64,000 nucleotides of DNA from Rariloculus sp963665575 (GTDB lineage Bacteria > Pseudomonadota > Gammaproteobacteria > Steroidobacterales > Rariloculaceae): positions 186,001 to 250,000 of the forward strand of contig CAXXDW010000003.1 of NCBI GenBank assembly GCA_963665575.2. The letters run 5' to 3'. This document shows positions 1-9,119 of the stretch, one piece after another; the first letter of the stretch is position 1; each line of letters begins with the position of its first letter. The position numbers and the translations under genes are program-made. The notes beneath the pieces are model-generated. The model did no database searches, had not been told where the DNA came from, and saw nothing but the letters and a program-made list of their open reading frames with translations.

Positions 1-36
1 CTCAACAACAAATTGCAGTTTCGGGTCGTCGAGATG

Positions 37-801
37 CTATCCGGCGCGGCAGGGCTGAGGGTCCCATCCACTGCGGTCGGTCTGCCGGCGGAAGTTGCTG
101 CTCGTGATGACCCTCGTCGTGAAGTACTCGGGGTCGTCGAGAATGCTGAGCGCGACGAGCCATTCCGTGCCGTCAGGGTGAGTCAGCAGTTCGAAATACT
201 CGGTGAGCCGTGCACTCTCGCTGTAAGGGACACCGTTTTTCCTCAGGTAACCTGCCCGCATGCCCGTCGTTTCGACCTTGAGCGTACCGTTCACGGCCGG
301 CTGGCCGCGGCCTGCGCCGTGCATGACCCACTCGGCTTCGGACACGCCCTGCCAGGTCGGTTCTCCCGACGACTCGGGCGCACCGTCGAAGTGGAGCCGG
401 CGGGTCTGGCGTCCGGCGTCGGCCTCGATCTCGAGCGTCGAGTCGTCGGCCCATGAAATCCTGAGCCGTCCCGGCACGCGCATGATCGCCGCGGCGCCGT
501 AGGACTTGCACTCGTTGCCCTCGGCTGCGTCGCGCCCGGGGTCCCAGGCATCGGCAACGGCCCGGGCGGCCTGATTGAGAGGCAAGCCCGGATAATCGTT
601 CCTCGGTGGCGTCACCATCCTGAACCGCCAGTCCTCGGTAACGATCGACACCCACTGACCCGTCAGATCGATCGGTGCGACGTCCCGTGCCGGCCCCAGG
701 TCTGCCGGGCCGCCCGGAAACTGCGCCAGCGCCTGGCCGTTGATACCGAGACTGACGACGGCTGACGCCAGGGCTGCGCGGATCCACTGCATCGTCTTCA
801 T
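37..801 (-). CDS. Secreted protein, distant PHTE-family relative (subgroup A)
   Basis: A 254-residue protein with a Sec signal peptide (about residues 1-26, ending ALA before QFPGG), so it is exported. After the signal come a DLTGQW motif (about 45-50), a central block with one Cys (NECKSYG), then GYLRKNGVPY, a LTEYFE segment and an ILDDPEYF segment; a last Cys lies four residues from the end. The order and spacing match the gene at 1892-2764, which has GQW, GWLRRNGVA, VTEHF and IEDPPYL at the same places. The ATG overlaps the stop of the upstream hydrolase gene by 4 bases, so the two are probably translationally coupled. The resemblance to the PHTE proteins elsewhere in the window (acidic DDPxYF after an aromatic-rich segment) is distant. 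Function is unknown. Confidence 0.85.
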   Translation of the reverse strand: MKTMQWIRAALASAVVSLGINGQALAQFPGGPADLGPARDVAPIDLTGQWVSIVTEDWRFRMVTPPRNDYPGLPLNQAARAVADAWDPGRDAAEGNECKSYGAAAIMRVPGRLRISWADDSTLEIEADAGRQTRRLHFDGAPESSGEPTWQGVSEAEWVMHGAGRGQPAVNGTLKVETTGMRAGYLRKNGVPYSESARLTEYFELLTHPDGTEWLVALSILDDPEYFTTRVITSSNFRRQTDRSGWDPQPCRAG

Positions 802-1790
802 TGCTCGCCCCGGATCTGTTCGCTCAGGCTTGCGTAAGCCGCCTCGATGAACCTCTCGGTCGTCCAGAAACCCTCGGCCGAACCGTAGACCGGATCGTAA
901 TCGCGCGTCGGCCCGGCTGCCTTGACCTGCTCAAGAGTCATGCCCGAGTCGATCATGTGCCGCAGTCGGTCGTGAATGACGAGCACCATTTCGCGATAGT
1001 CGAGCACGTCACCGAGCCCCGACAGCCTGCCGTGTCCGGGGACTACCAATGTGCCCCCGTCCTGGCCGTAAACCGGGATGATGAGATCGACAATCGTATT
1101 GAGCGCCTCGATGATGCCCTGATAGCTGCCGCCGTTCGCCAGGTCGAGCACGGGATAGTTGGTGGTCGAGAAGACGTCGCCGACCGCGATGACATCGGAC
1201 TTGCGAAAGAACACGATGACGTCGCCGTCGGTGTGCGCTCTCGGTTGATGGACGATGCGGATCCCCTCGCCGTTGAACCAGAGCCTCTTTTCGTCGTTGA
1301 AGAAGGTATTTGTCGGCCACAGCGTCGACGGGACGGCCTGCTCGCCGGTCTGTGCGCTCAGTCGAAGTATGACGTTTTCGTGCGCGATGACCTGTGCGCC
1401 GCCACCGGCATACGGTACCGGGCCCGGCATGTTGCCGCCGGTCACGGTGTTTCCGCTCGTCCGCAGGTTCGCATTGCCGCCGATGTGATCGCCGTGGTGG
1501 TGCGTATTGACGATGTAGCGTATCGGCCGGTCGGAAAGTTCGGCGATCGCTGCCGCGATCTTGTCGGACAACGGCGCGAATTGGGTGTCGACAACAAATA
1601 CGCCTTCGTCCCCGATCTGCACGGTGATGTTCCCGCCCGCTCCGACAAGCATAAAAGTGCTGTCGGTCACCTGCAGCGTCCGGATCTCGACGTTGCTGAA
1701 GTCCTGCTGCTGAGCCTCGAGCCTGGCGGCCGGAAATACCGCACCTGCAGTCAGCCCGGCCAGCCAGACGCACACGGCAAACCACTTCAT
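798..1790 (-). CDS. Periplasmic metallo-beta-lactamase-fold hydrolase
   Basis: About 330 residues from the ATG at 1788-1790, chosen because it begins a good signal peptide (MKWFAVCVWLAG..., ending near LEAQQQ). The zinc-binding signature HHHGDHIGG of the MBL fold is at about residues 98-106, and further fold residues follow (HTDGD near 195, GHGR near 258). Such enzymes hydrolyse esters, lactones or beta-lactams through a di-metal site; the substrate here cannot be read. The gene lies between two related secreted proteins on the same strand (start 2764 upstream, overlapping start 801 downstream), so the three probably form one unit. An upstream in-frame extension to 2270 only mirrors the neighbouring gene and has no signal peptide at its start. 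Confidence 0.88.
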   Translation of the reverse strand: MKWFAVCVWLAGLTAGAVFPAARLEAQQQDFSNVEIRTLQVTDSTFMLVGAGGNITVQIGDEGVFVVDTQFAPLSDKIAAAIAELSDRPIRYIVNTHHHGDHIGGNANLRTSGNTVTGGNMPGPVPYAGGGAQVIAHENVILRLSAQTGEQAVPSTLWPTNTFFNDEKRLWFNGEGIRIVHQPRAHTDGDVIVFFRKSDVIAVGDVFSTTNYPVLDLANGGSYQGIIEALNTIVDLIIPVYGQDGGTLVVPGHGRLSGLGDVLDYREMVLVIHDRLRHMIDSGMTLEQVKAAGPTRDYDPVYGSAEGFWTTERFIEAAYASLSEQIRGEQ

Positions 1791-1891
1791 CGACGCCCCG
1801 ATCCGGGCAGCGGCGTCCGGACCGCGATCAAGGCCCGACCGGATACATCCCGGATACCCTGTCACGGTTGCGCCCCGTCTGACCGCCCGGC

Positions 1892-2764
1892 TCATTGCGC
1901 CGACCCCTCGGGCAGCGGCATCTGCCTGATCGTTTCCATGTACTCCGGATACATCGTCGCCGCACCGCCCCGGGTCGCTTCGTAGGGAATGCCGTGGTTG
2001 ACCGCAAACTCCGCGAGATAGGGGTTTTCGCCTGGCAGATAGTGCGGGAAATAGTTCTCGGGCATGTCCGTCTCGATCACGCTCTCGCAGGGATACGGCC
2101 CCATGCGGCCGGTCGGATTCAGGACGTAGTCCCGGTTGCGAAAGAACGGCTCCTCGAGATACGGCGGATCCTCGATGTAGACGTGCCAGGTCAGGACGTC
2201 TTCGCGGCGCGTGAAGTGCTCGGTGACTGTCGCGTTCCAGCTTCGCGCCACGCCGTTGCGACGCAGCCACCCTTCCTTGAGATGCGTCGTGCGCACTTTG
2301 AGCGTCTGGCCGATGTACTCGCCGGTCGAGAATCCCATGGCGGTGTGCTGCGCATACTCCGGAGGATGTTCGCGGCCGTCCATCCAGATGGTACGTATCG
2401 TTCCCCAGGCGAAGTGCTGGATATGGATCGCCTCAAGCTGCTGAGTCTCCGAATCGACCGTCTCCCAGATCCTGATCTGTGCGAAGCTCGCGGCATAGTC
2501 GACCGGATGAACGCGGCACTGGTAGAGCGGCAAGGACAGGATCGAAGCGCTCCAGGCCTCGGCCCGCATGCGGTTCGCGTCATTGAGCGGCAGCCCGCCG
2601 TAGTCGCCGAGTTCCGGGCCGGGCAGGCGGTCCGGGAAGTCCTCGTGGTACATCCCGGTCCACTGCCCGGCGAGATTGACCTGAGCCGCTGCAGGTATGA
2701 ACAGGAATCCCGCGGCGAGCGCGACGATTGCGCGCACCGCCCGAAGCGGAAGGGCACTCTTCAT
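1892..2764 (-). CDS. Secreted protein, distant PHTE-family relative (subgroup A)
   Basis: A 290-residue exported protein with signal peptide at about 1-27 (ending AAAQVNL). Recognisable blocks are LAGQWTG, a GGLPLND stretch also present as GLPLNQ in the protein at 37-801, YQCRVHP, WMDGREHPPEY, FSTGEYIGQTL, GWLRRNGVA, VTEHFTRR and YIEDPPYLEEPFF. WMDGREHP and the DPPYLxxPF ending resemble the FxDGR and DPxxYxxPW blocks of the PHTE family, so I place it as a distant member. It is the first gene of the minus-strand trio with the MBL-fold enzyme and is divergent from the GntR gene. No catalytic motif is visible. Confidence 0.85.
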   Translation of the reverse strand: MKSALPLRAVRAIVALAAGFLFIPAAAQVNLAGQWTGMYHEDFPDRLPGPELGDYGGLPLNDANRMRAEAWSASILSLPLYQCRVHPVDYAASFAQIRIWETVDSETQQLEAIHIQHFAWGTIRTIWMDGREHPPEYAQHTAMGFSTGEYIGQTLKVRTTHLKEGWLRRNGVARSWNATVTEHFTRREDVLTWHVYIEDPPYLEEPFFRNRDYVLNPTGRMGPYPCESVIETDMPENYFPHYLPGENPYLAEFAVNHGIPYEATRGGAATMYPEYMETIRQMPLPEGSAQ

Positions 2765-3074
2765 CAGCTATGCTCCCTGAGGTACTGCGTCGGGCCGCAA
2801 ATCTGGCTGCCTGGGGCAGCGAACGGCGAGCGCAAAATGCTAGCACAGCACTCGGGCACCCCGTGCCTGAGACTCCGCGTCGCACGGTCCCTGAGTGCAC
2901 GTTCGAACGGATACCGGCAAGCGGTATGCGCTCGAACGCTGCAGATCAACCGGATTGACAGTCACGCCGCCACGAAATGTCGAGAATTCTTAACTTTCGG
3001 ACTCGCCATATTGCCCCGAACGGAACCCTGCCCTAAGCTTTTGGTCAGACCACGTTGGTAGGACCAATTCCACG
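2765..3074. other. Divergent intergenic region, 310 bp
   Basis: This gap separates the minus-strand secreted-protein trio (start 2764) from the GntR regulator (start 3075) and should carry promoters for both. A TTGACA hexamer lies at 2955-2960 on the plus strand but no good -10 follows at 16-18 bases. Two operator-like palindromes sit just upstream of 3075 and are listed separately. I see no gene in the gap. Confidence 0.5.
3042..3067. promoter_or_regulatory. Two tandem FadR/PdhR-type operators
   Basis: TGGTCAGACCA (3042-3052) and TTGGTAGGACCAA (3055-3067) are two near-perfect palindromes whose centres are 14 bp apart. Both carry the TGGT-N3-ACCA core typical of GntR regulators of the FadR subfamily; E. 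coli FadR boxes and PdhR boxes are of this form. They end 7 bp before the start codon of a FadR-type regulator, so autoregulation is the simplest reading, with control of the downstream efflux genes and possibly of the divergent trio. Confidence 0.7.
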
Positions 3075-3827
3075 ATGGCATCACCCAATACCCGATCTTC
3101 GGGCGGTACATCCGTCTCCCGCAGCGAAGGCATCGCGGCGACTCTTCGCGACGAGATTCTGCGCGGCCAGTACCGCGCAGGCGAACGCCTGCCGTCGGAG
3201 CGGGACCTGACGACCCGTTTCGCCACGAGCCGCGGCGCCGTGCGCGAAGCACTGAAGAAACTCGAGCAGCTCGGAATCGCGTCGATCCAGCGCGGCGGCG
3301 CACGCGTCGTTGCTATTGAAAAATGCACGCTCGATGTGCTCGGGCCGTTGCTCGATCTCGACGACATCCCCGACGCCAAGCTCGTCGACGAAGTGTTTCA
3401 CGTGCTCGGCATTCTCATGGACACCGCAGCGCTTGCCGCGATCGAAAAGGCGACGGACGAGGAGCTCAGATACGCGGACGCACTCATTGCGGAAATGCTC
3501 CGCTACGAGAGCACTGACGTGCGCATGATTGACGCGTTGCGCAGGCTGAGCAAGTTCTTTGTCGAGGTCGCCGACCACCTCGTCCTGCGTCTCACCATCA
3601 ACGGACTGCGAACGACATTTCTCGCGCGACTGCGCGAGCGCGGTTACCGACCGCAGTTCAGCGACAAGAATCGACAGTCCGTGGCCATCGAACTTCGCGC
3701 CGCGCTTGCCAAGCGCGACGCAATCGGCGTCGGCAACGCTTTGCGACGCCTGAACCGAATTTTCCGCGAGGGCGCCAGGGAGGCTCTCCTGTCCACACGA
3801 ACAGGCAAACAAAGGATTAGCGCATGA
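3075..3827 (+). CDS. GntR-family transcriptional regulator, FadR subfamily
   Basis: A 250-residue DNA-binding protein. The N-terminal winged helix (about residues 14-80) shows the GntR signature LRDEILRGQYRAGERLPSER followed by LTTRFATSRGAVREAL and a wing IQRGGARV. The C-terminal 150 residues are helix-rich and acidic, as in the ligand-binding FCD domain, though I cannot assign all metal-binding His residues. Such regulators sense small acids such as acyl-CoAs, lactate or pyruvate. The stop codon overlaps the adaptor start by ATGA (3824-3827), which ties it to the efflux operon. The tandem palindromes just upstream are the likely binding sites. Confidence 0.92.
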   Translation: MASPNTRSSGGTSVSRSEGIAATLRDEILRGQYRAGERLPSERDLTTRFATSRGAVREALKKLEQLGIASIQRGGARVVAIEKCTLDVLGPLLDLDDIPDAKLVDEVFHVLGILMDTAALAAIEKATDEELRYADALIAEMLRYESTDVRMIDALRRLSKFFVEVADHLVLRLTINGLRTTFLARLRERGYRPQFSDKNRQSVAIELRAALAKRDAIGVGNALRRLNRIFREGAREALLSTRTGKQRISA

Positions 3828-4972
3828 AAGCCAGATACATTCTTCCGGTCCTGCTGGTCGCCGCCGCGTTGGGCGTAACGGCCGTTCTTGTCACGACCGG
3901 CAGTCAACTCAGTCCGTCGCAGCCCGAAGCGGCGCCGATCGCCGTGCGGGTTGTCGTGGCTCGACCCGGCCCCGTGCAACTGCAGGTCCACGCACAGGGT
4001 ACGGTCGAACCGCGAACGGAAACTGAACTCGTCCCCGAAGTGTCAGGCAACGTGGTCTGGATCTCGCCGAATCTCGTCTCGGGCGGTTACTTCGAGACGG
4101 GCGAACCGCTGCTTCGAATCGACGACCGCGACTACCGCGCCGCCGCGCAAAGAGCTCAGGCGACCCTGACCCGGGCACAGGCCGAGTTCGAACTCGCACA
4201 GGCGGAACTGTCGCGCGCCGAAGACTTGCTCGATCGGCAACTGATCAGCCGCACCGACTTCGATACGCGGCTACGTACGGCGCGCGTGGCGCAGGCGACA
4301 CTGCAGGATGCCGAACTCGTGCTCGAAACGTCCCGCAGGGACCTCACGCGAACGACCATGTCCGCGCCGTTCGACGGTCTCGTGCGCAGCGAACAGGTCG
4401 ACGTCGGCCAGTTCATCAGTCGCGGCGCCTCGATCGCGAGCGTGTATGCCGTGGATTTCGTCGAGGTGCGGCTGCCGATCGCCGACCAGCAGCTTGCCTA
4501 CCTCAACGTGCCGCTGAGTCAGCGCGGCGAGATCGACGAGTCCCGGGCTCCCGATGTGTCGCTGACGGCCGAATTCGCCGGGCAAAAGCAGCGCTGGACG
4601 GGCAAGATCGCCCGCACGGAAGCACAGATCGATCCTGGCAGCCGCATGGTCTACGCGATTGCGAGAGTGCGCGCGGACACGAGCGACAACGCCGTGCCGC
4701 CACCCGTCGGGCTATTCGTTCAGGCGGAGATCGAGGGCATCGCCGAGGACGAGGTCGTCGTCCTGCCGCGTTCGGCACTGCGCAATGAAAACCAGGTGCT
4801 CGTGGTCGACACCGAGAACCGGCTTCACTTCCGCACTGTCGACGTGCTCAGGGTGTACCGGGACGACGTATTCGTCACCGGCGGACTCGAGCGCGGCGAA
4901 CTGGTCAGCGTCTCGGCGCTGCAGACCGTGGTGGACGGCATGCGCGTGCAGCCGCTGCTGCCGCAGAGCTGA
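3824..4972 (+). CDS. RND efflux periplasmic adaptor subunit (HlyD/MFP family)
   Basis: A 382-residue membrane-fusion protein. An N-terminal hydrophobic anchor (about 5-25) is followed by a lipoyl-like half motif (VQVHAQGTVEP), a long alpha-hairpin rich in Ala, Gln and Arg (about 105-175, AQATLTRAQAEFELAQAELSR), the second lipoyl half (MSAPFDGLVRSEQVDVGQFI) and beta-barrel and membrane-proximal segments to the C-terminus. These proteins join the inner-membrane pump to an outer-membrane channel. It overlaps the GntR gene by 4 bases and is 16 bases before the pump gene, so the three are one operon. No TolC-like channel gene is in the window, so a channel encoded elsewhere must be used. Confidence 0.93.
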   Translation: MKARYILPVLLVAAALGVTAVLVTTGSQLSPSQPEAAPIAVRVVVARPGPVQLQVHAQGTVEPRTETELVPEVSGNVVWISPNLVSGGYFETGEPLLRIDDRDYRAAAQRAQATLTRAQAEFELAQAELSRAEDLLDRQLISRTDFDTRLRTARVAQATLQDAELVLETSRRDLTRTTMSAPFDGLVRSEQVDVGQFISRGASIASVYAVDFVEVRLPIADQQLAYLNVPLSQRGEIDESRAPDVSLTAEFAGQKQRWTGKIARTEAQIDPGSRMVYAIARVRADTSDNAVPPPVGLFVQAEIEGIAEDEVVVLPRSALRNENQVLVVDTENRLHFRTVDVLRVYRDDVFVTGGLERGELVSVSALQTVVDGMRVQPLLPQS

Positions 4973-4988
4973 CCGGAGGGAACGCCAA

Positions 4989-7900
4989 ATGAGAAGCATC
5001 ATCCAGTGGTTCGTCGACAACCCGGTTGCCGCAAACCTCCTGATGACAGTGCTCGTCGTCGGCGGACTGATCACGCTGAGCAACACCCGCCAGGAAGAGT
5101 TTCCCGCGGTCGATCTCGAGATCGTCACTGTCACCGTTCCATTCCTTGGCGCGACTCCCGAGGAGGTCGAGGAAGGCGTCTGTGTACGCATCGAGGAAGC
5201 GCTCGAGGGCACCGAAAACGTCTTCAGGATGACTTCCACATCGAGCGAGGGCAGTTGCTCGGTGACCGTGGAGCTCGAATCGGGCTCAGACACCATCAAG
5301 GCGCTCAACGACGTCAAGAGTAAGATCGACAGCATCAACACCTTCCCCGCCCAGACCGAACGGCCGATCGTTTCGCAGGTCGCCGTTACCAGTCAGGTCG
5401 CCGACATCATCATTTCCGGACAGACCGACGAGCGCACCCTCAAGACGCTGGCAGAGCAGATGCGCGAGGAAATCGCCGCGATCGAGGGGATTTCACAGGT
5501 CACGATGGAATACGTGAGGCCCGACGAGCTGTCGATCGAAGTCTCCGAGAACACGCTCAGGCGTTACGGACTGACGCTCGATACGGTGGCCAACGCGATA
5601 CGCCGCTCATCGCTCGACCTGCCGGGCGGCGCCATCAAGACCGGCGGTGGCGAGATCCTCGTGCGTACCAAGGGCCAGTACTACGTCGGCCAGGAATTCG
5701 AGGATATTGTCGTCGTCACGCGTGGTGATGGGACGGCACTGACGCTCGGCGAGATTGCGCGCGTGGTGGACGGCTTCGAGGAAGGCGACCTGAGCGTGCG
5801 TTTCAACGGCCAGCCGGCTGCGATGGTGCGCGTCTATCGAATCGGCGACGAAGATACGATCGAATCGTCGGAGAAGGTCAGAGCCTACCTGGAAAACGCC
5901 CGAACGCTCTTGCCGGAAGGCATTGAACTCACGCTTTGGCGCGACTCGGCCAATGAGCTTGGCGCGCGGCTCAACGTGTTGCTTACAACGGCGCTTGGCG
6001 GCCTCGCACTCGTGCTGTTGGTGCTTGCCCTGCCGTTGCGCTTCCGACTCGCAATGTGGGTCGCCGCCGGCATTCCGATCGCACTGCTCGGCAGTGTCAT
6101 GACGTTCGGCTTCTTCGACGTGACGCTGAGCACCCTGACGGTCATGGGCTTCATTCTTGTGCTCGGCATCGTTGTCGACGATGCAATCGTCGTCGGGGAA
6201 CGCATCTATGCGCACGAAAGAGATTCAGAGGATCAACGTACGGCGGCCGTCAACGGCACCCACGAGGTGGCCGTACCCGTCATCTTCGGCGTGCTGACCA
6301 CGGTTGCGGCGTTCATGCCGATCATCTTCGTGCCGGGCCGTCTCGGACAGTTTTTTGCCGTCGTCGGCATCGTGGTCTGCATCTGCCTTGCGTTCAGCAT
6401 TATCGAATCGATGATGATATTGCCGTCGCACCTGTCCCACCGCAAGCGGGCACGCGACAGCAAACAGGGGCCGGTTGCGACGAAGTGGCTCGGTTTCCAG
6501 AACAAACTCGCGGAGGGACTCGAGAACTTTGCCGAGCATACGTACGGGGACAGGCTGCGCGCAGTTCTCCCGTGGCGCTATTCGGTCCTTGCCGCCGGAG
6601 GCGCCGTGCTCATCATCATGGTCGGGCTCGGGCTCAGCGGCCGGATCGGCTTTTCCTTCTTTCCGGCCATTGAAGGCAACCAGGTCACCGCCTCGCTGAC
6701 GATGCCCGAAGGGATCAACGTCGCCGACACGGCCCTCGCTGCCGAACAGATCGAACGTGCGGCCCAGGAACTCATTGCCGAACTCGACGCCGAGCACCCC
6801 GACACGCCGGGGATCGTCCAGTACCTGCTGACGTCGGTCGGCCGTAGTGCGAGCGGCGGAGGGGGACCACGAGCCAATGTCGTCTCGCCCGCGATCAGTC
6901 ACCGCGCCGAGGTCGCGCTCGCACTCCTGCCGACATCCGAACGCGGCGGCGTTACGGCCAGCGAAATCTCACAGCGCTGGAGAGAATTGACAGGGACCGT
7001 GCCCGATGCCGTTGAACTCAGCTTCTCCGCGAACGCGTTCACGGCCGGCGCCCCGATCTCGATCCAACTGCGCGGCCGCAACGTCGACGACCTTCGCGAG
7101 GCCGCCACCTTGCTTCGGGGTGAACTCGCCCGCTTCAATGGCGTGACTGACATCACGGATTCCTTCCGTTCCGGCAAGCAGGAAGCGAAGCTCTCGCTGC
7201 GTCCGGAAGCGCGCGTGCTCGGCCTGACCCTCAACGATCTCGCAAGTCAGGCGCGCCAGTCGTTCTATGGTGAGGAAGCACAACGGATACAGCGCGGCAC
7301 CGAAGACGTGCGCGTCATGGTGCGCTACCCCGAAGACGAGCGCCGCTCCCTCGGGGATCTCGAGGACATGCGCATCCGCACGGGCACGGGCGTCGAAGTT
7401 CCGTTCCCGTCCGTGGCCAACGTCGAGTTTGGCAACGGCTATTCGAGCATTCAGCGGGTCGACCGGCAGCGCGTCGTGACCGTGACGGCCGATATCGTGC
7501 GCTCCGTGACTTCCCCGGAGCGCGTGCTCGCCTCGCTGCAAAGCGGCGCATTGCCGGAGGTCCTCTCGAACTACCGCGGTATCAGCTATGTGCTCAGTGG
7601 CGAGCAGGAAGAGCGCGATCAGGCAATCGGCGGCCTGTTCAGCCTCGTTCCGATGGCGCTGCTCGTGATTTACGCCATACTTGCGATTCCGCTGAAGTCA
7701 TACTTTCAGCCGATCGTCATCATGAGCGTGATCCCCTTCGGGACGGTTGGCGCTCTCCTCGGCCACATGGTCATGGGCTGGACCCCGGGTCTGCCCTCAG
7801 TGCTTGGAATGATCGCGCTTTCGGGCGTCGTCGTGAACTCGAGCCTTGTCATGGTCCATTACATCAATCGGCAGCGCCGGCTCGGCATAGATGTTCGCGA

Positions 7901-8183
7901 AGCGGTAACGCGCGCTGGCGTGGTGCGGTTCCGCCCGATCCTGCTGACCTCAGTGACGACATTCGTGGGCTTGCTGCCGTTGATGCTGAGCGATACGCCG
8001 GAAACCGCGTTCATCGTTCCGATGTCCATCTCGCTGGCCTGGGGCGTGGTGTTTGCGACAATCATCACGCTGTTCCTGGTCCCCTGCCTGTATCTGGCGC
8101 TCGAGGACTTCATCAAGTGGAACGTGCCCGATACGCCGCAGGATGTCGTGCCGTCGTCGTACAGGGCGCGCCGGACGGGTTAG
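4989..8183 (+). CDS. RND efflux transporter permease (HAE/AcrB type)
   Basis: About 1064 residues, the usual length for an inner-membrane RND pump. The ATG at 4989 is preceded by GGAGGGAA and begins the expected first helix (IIQWFVDNPVAANLLM). The two halves each hold a large periplasmic loop and a helix bundle. The TM4 motif GIVVDDAIVVGERI near residue 400 supplies the paired Asp residues used in proton relay. Substrate is not predictable; the family exports drugs, solvents, lipids or hopanoids. The N-terminal TRQEEFPAVD and GATPEEVEEGV motifs are typical of the subgroup close to bacterial multidrug pumps of environmental Proteobacteria. A 44-base gap separates it from the DUF1499 gene. Confidence 0.95.
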   Translation: MRSIIQWFVDNPVAANLLMTVLVVGGLITLSNTRQEEFPAVDLEIVTVTVPFLGATPEEVEEGVCVRIEEALEGTENVFRMTSTSSEGSCSVTVELESGSDTIKALNDVKSKIDSINTFPAQTERPIVSQVAVTSQVADIIISGQTDERTLKTLAEQMREEIAAIEGISQVTMEYVRPDELSIEVSENTLRRYGLTLDTVANAIRRSSLDLPGGAIKTGGGEILVRTKGQYYVGQEFEDIVVVTRGDGTALTLGEIARVVDGFEEGDLSVRFNGQPAAMVRVYRIGDEDTIESSEKVRAYLENARTLLPEGIELTLWRDSANELGARLNVLLTTALGGLALVLLVLALPLRFRLAMWVAAGIPIALLGSVMTFGFFDVTLSTLTVMGFILVLGIVVDDAIVVGERIYAHERDSEDQRTAAVNGTHEVAVPVIFGVLTTVAAFMPIIFVPGRLGQFFAVVGIVVCICLAFSIIESMMILPSHLSHRKRARDSKQGPVATKWLGFQNKLAEGLENFAEHTYGDRLRAVLPWRYSVLAAGGAVLIIMVGLGLSGRIGFSFFPAIEGNQVTASLTMPEGINVADTALAAEQIERAAQELIAELDAEHPDTPGIVQYLLTSVGRSASGGGGPRANVVSPAISHRAEVALALLPTSERGGVTASEISQRWRELTGTVPDAVELSFSANAFTAGAPISIQLRGRNVDDLREAATLLRGELARFNGVTDITDSFRSGKQEAKLSLRPEARVLGLTLNDLASQARQSFYGEEAQRIQRGTEDVRVMVRYPEDERRSLGDLEDMRIRTGTGVEVPFPSVANVEFGNGYSSIQRVDRQRVVTVTADIVRSVTSPERVLASLQSGALPEVLSNYRGISYVLSGEQEERDQAIGGLFSLVPMALLVIYAILAIPLKSYFQPIVIMSVIPFGTVGALLGHMVMGWTPGLPSVLGMIALSGVVVNSSLVMVHYINRQRRLGIDVREAVTRAGVVRFRPILLTSVTTFVGLLPLMLSDTPETAFIVPMSISLAWGVVFATIITLFLVPCLYLALEDFIKWNVPDTPQDVVPSSYRARRTG

Positions 8184-8227
8184 CGCGCACGGAGTTTCCA
8201 GGTAACGTTTGCCAGAGGGTATTGCCG

Positions 8228-9034
8228 ATGAACGATTCGCAAACACGCAAGATTGGACGCGGCCCGGGCAAGACGTGGCTCGGCTGGCTGGCGGGACTCG
8301 CACTCGTCGCCGGACTTGCCACGGGCGGCATATCCCTCGCATCAGCCATTGGCATCTGGCTCGGGCTCTGGGACTTCCGAGCCGGTTTCGCCATGCTTCA
8401 GTTCGTCGGCGACTTCGGACTGCCGGTCGCGGCAGCAACGTTTCTGGCCGCGATTGTGGTTTACGCGCTCGCCAGGCGACGTGCCGCGGACGACGCATTG
8501 AGGTTGTCGGCGCTCGCGCTGGTCGGGACGGTCGCCGCGGGACTGGGTTACTACGTCCCCGCGTCATACGTGCCCGGCGAAGGCGAGAATGTTCCGCCGA
8601 TTCACGACATCTCGACCGACACGGTGAATCCGCCGGATTTCGTCGCGGTCCTGCCGCTTCGGGCGGACGCCCCGAACACGACGGAATACGGCGGTTCCGA
8701 CGACATGACGCCGGAGAGGCTCGCGCAACTGCAGACTGGCGCTTATCCCGATCTCACCACACGCACGCTGAGCGACGCGCCCGACATCGTCTTCGAACGC
8801 GCGCTCGCCGCCGTCGATCGCCTCGGCTGGGAACTCGTCGCCCAGGTGCCGGCCGAAGGTCGAATCGAAGCCACCGACACGACATTCTGGTATCGATTCA
8901 AGGACGATGTCGTGATTCGGATTCAGCCCGCCCCTGATGGAACGATAGTCGACGCGCGTTCCGTATCACGCGTCGGCCGCGGTGACGCCGGCACGAACGC
9001 GCGGCGGCTCAGAGCCTTCTTCGACGCACTGTAA
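8228..9034 (+). CDS. DUF1499 family membrane protein
   Basis: About 268 residues. The start at 8228 follows AGAGGG and yields three N-terminal hydrophobic segments (roughly residues 18-42, 55-85 and 95-120). The C-terminal half (about 140-265) matches DUF1499: a TLSDAPDIVFERAL segment, then WYRFKDDVVIRI and the ending VSRVGRGDAGTNARRLRAF. The family is widespread in Proteobacteria and of unknown function. Its position after an RND pump on the same strand suggests co-transcription, perhaps with a role in envelope stress or lipid handling; that is inference. Confidence 0.85.
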   Translation: MNDSQTRKIGRGPGKTWLGWLAGLALVAGLATGGISLASAIGIWLGLWDFRAGFAMLQFVGDFGLPVAAATFLAAIVVYALARRRAADDALRLSALALVGTVAAGLGYYVPASYVPGEGENVPPIHDISTDTVNPPDFVAVLPLRADAPNTTEYGGSDDMTPERLAQLQTGAYPDLTTRTLSDAPDIVFERALAAVDRLGWELVAQVPAEGRIEATDTTFWYRFKDDVVIRIQPAPDGTIVDARSVSRVGRGDAGTNARRLRAFFDAL

Positions 9035-9119
9035 GCGATTGAGCCGCGAGTGCCGCGGCCGGACAAGAAAGCGTTCGGACCGCTCGGCGGCTCGTTCGAT
9101 CCGATCGCGTTGAGCCGCG

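Noticed and set aside
1788..2270. An N-terminal extension of the MBL-fold enzyme by 160 codons.
   Set aside because: The extension overlaps the neighbouring secreted-protein gene in another frame and would bury the signal peptide; the internal ATG at 1790 explains export better.
2955..2983. A sigma-70 promoter with TTGACA at 2955-2960.
   Set aside because: No acceptable -10 hexamer lies 16-18 bases downstream.
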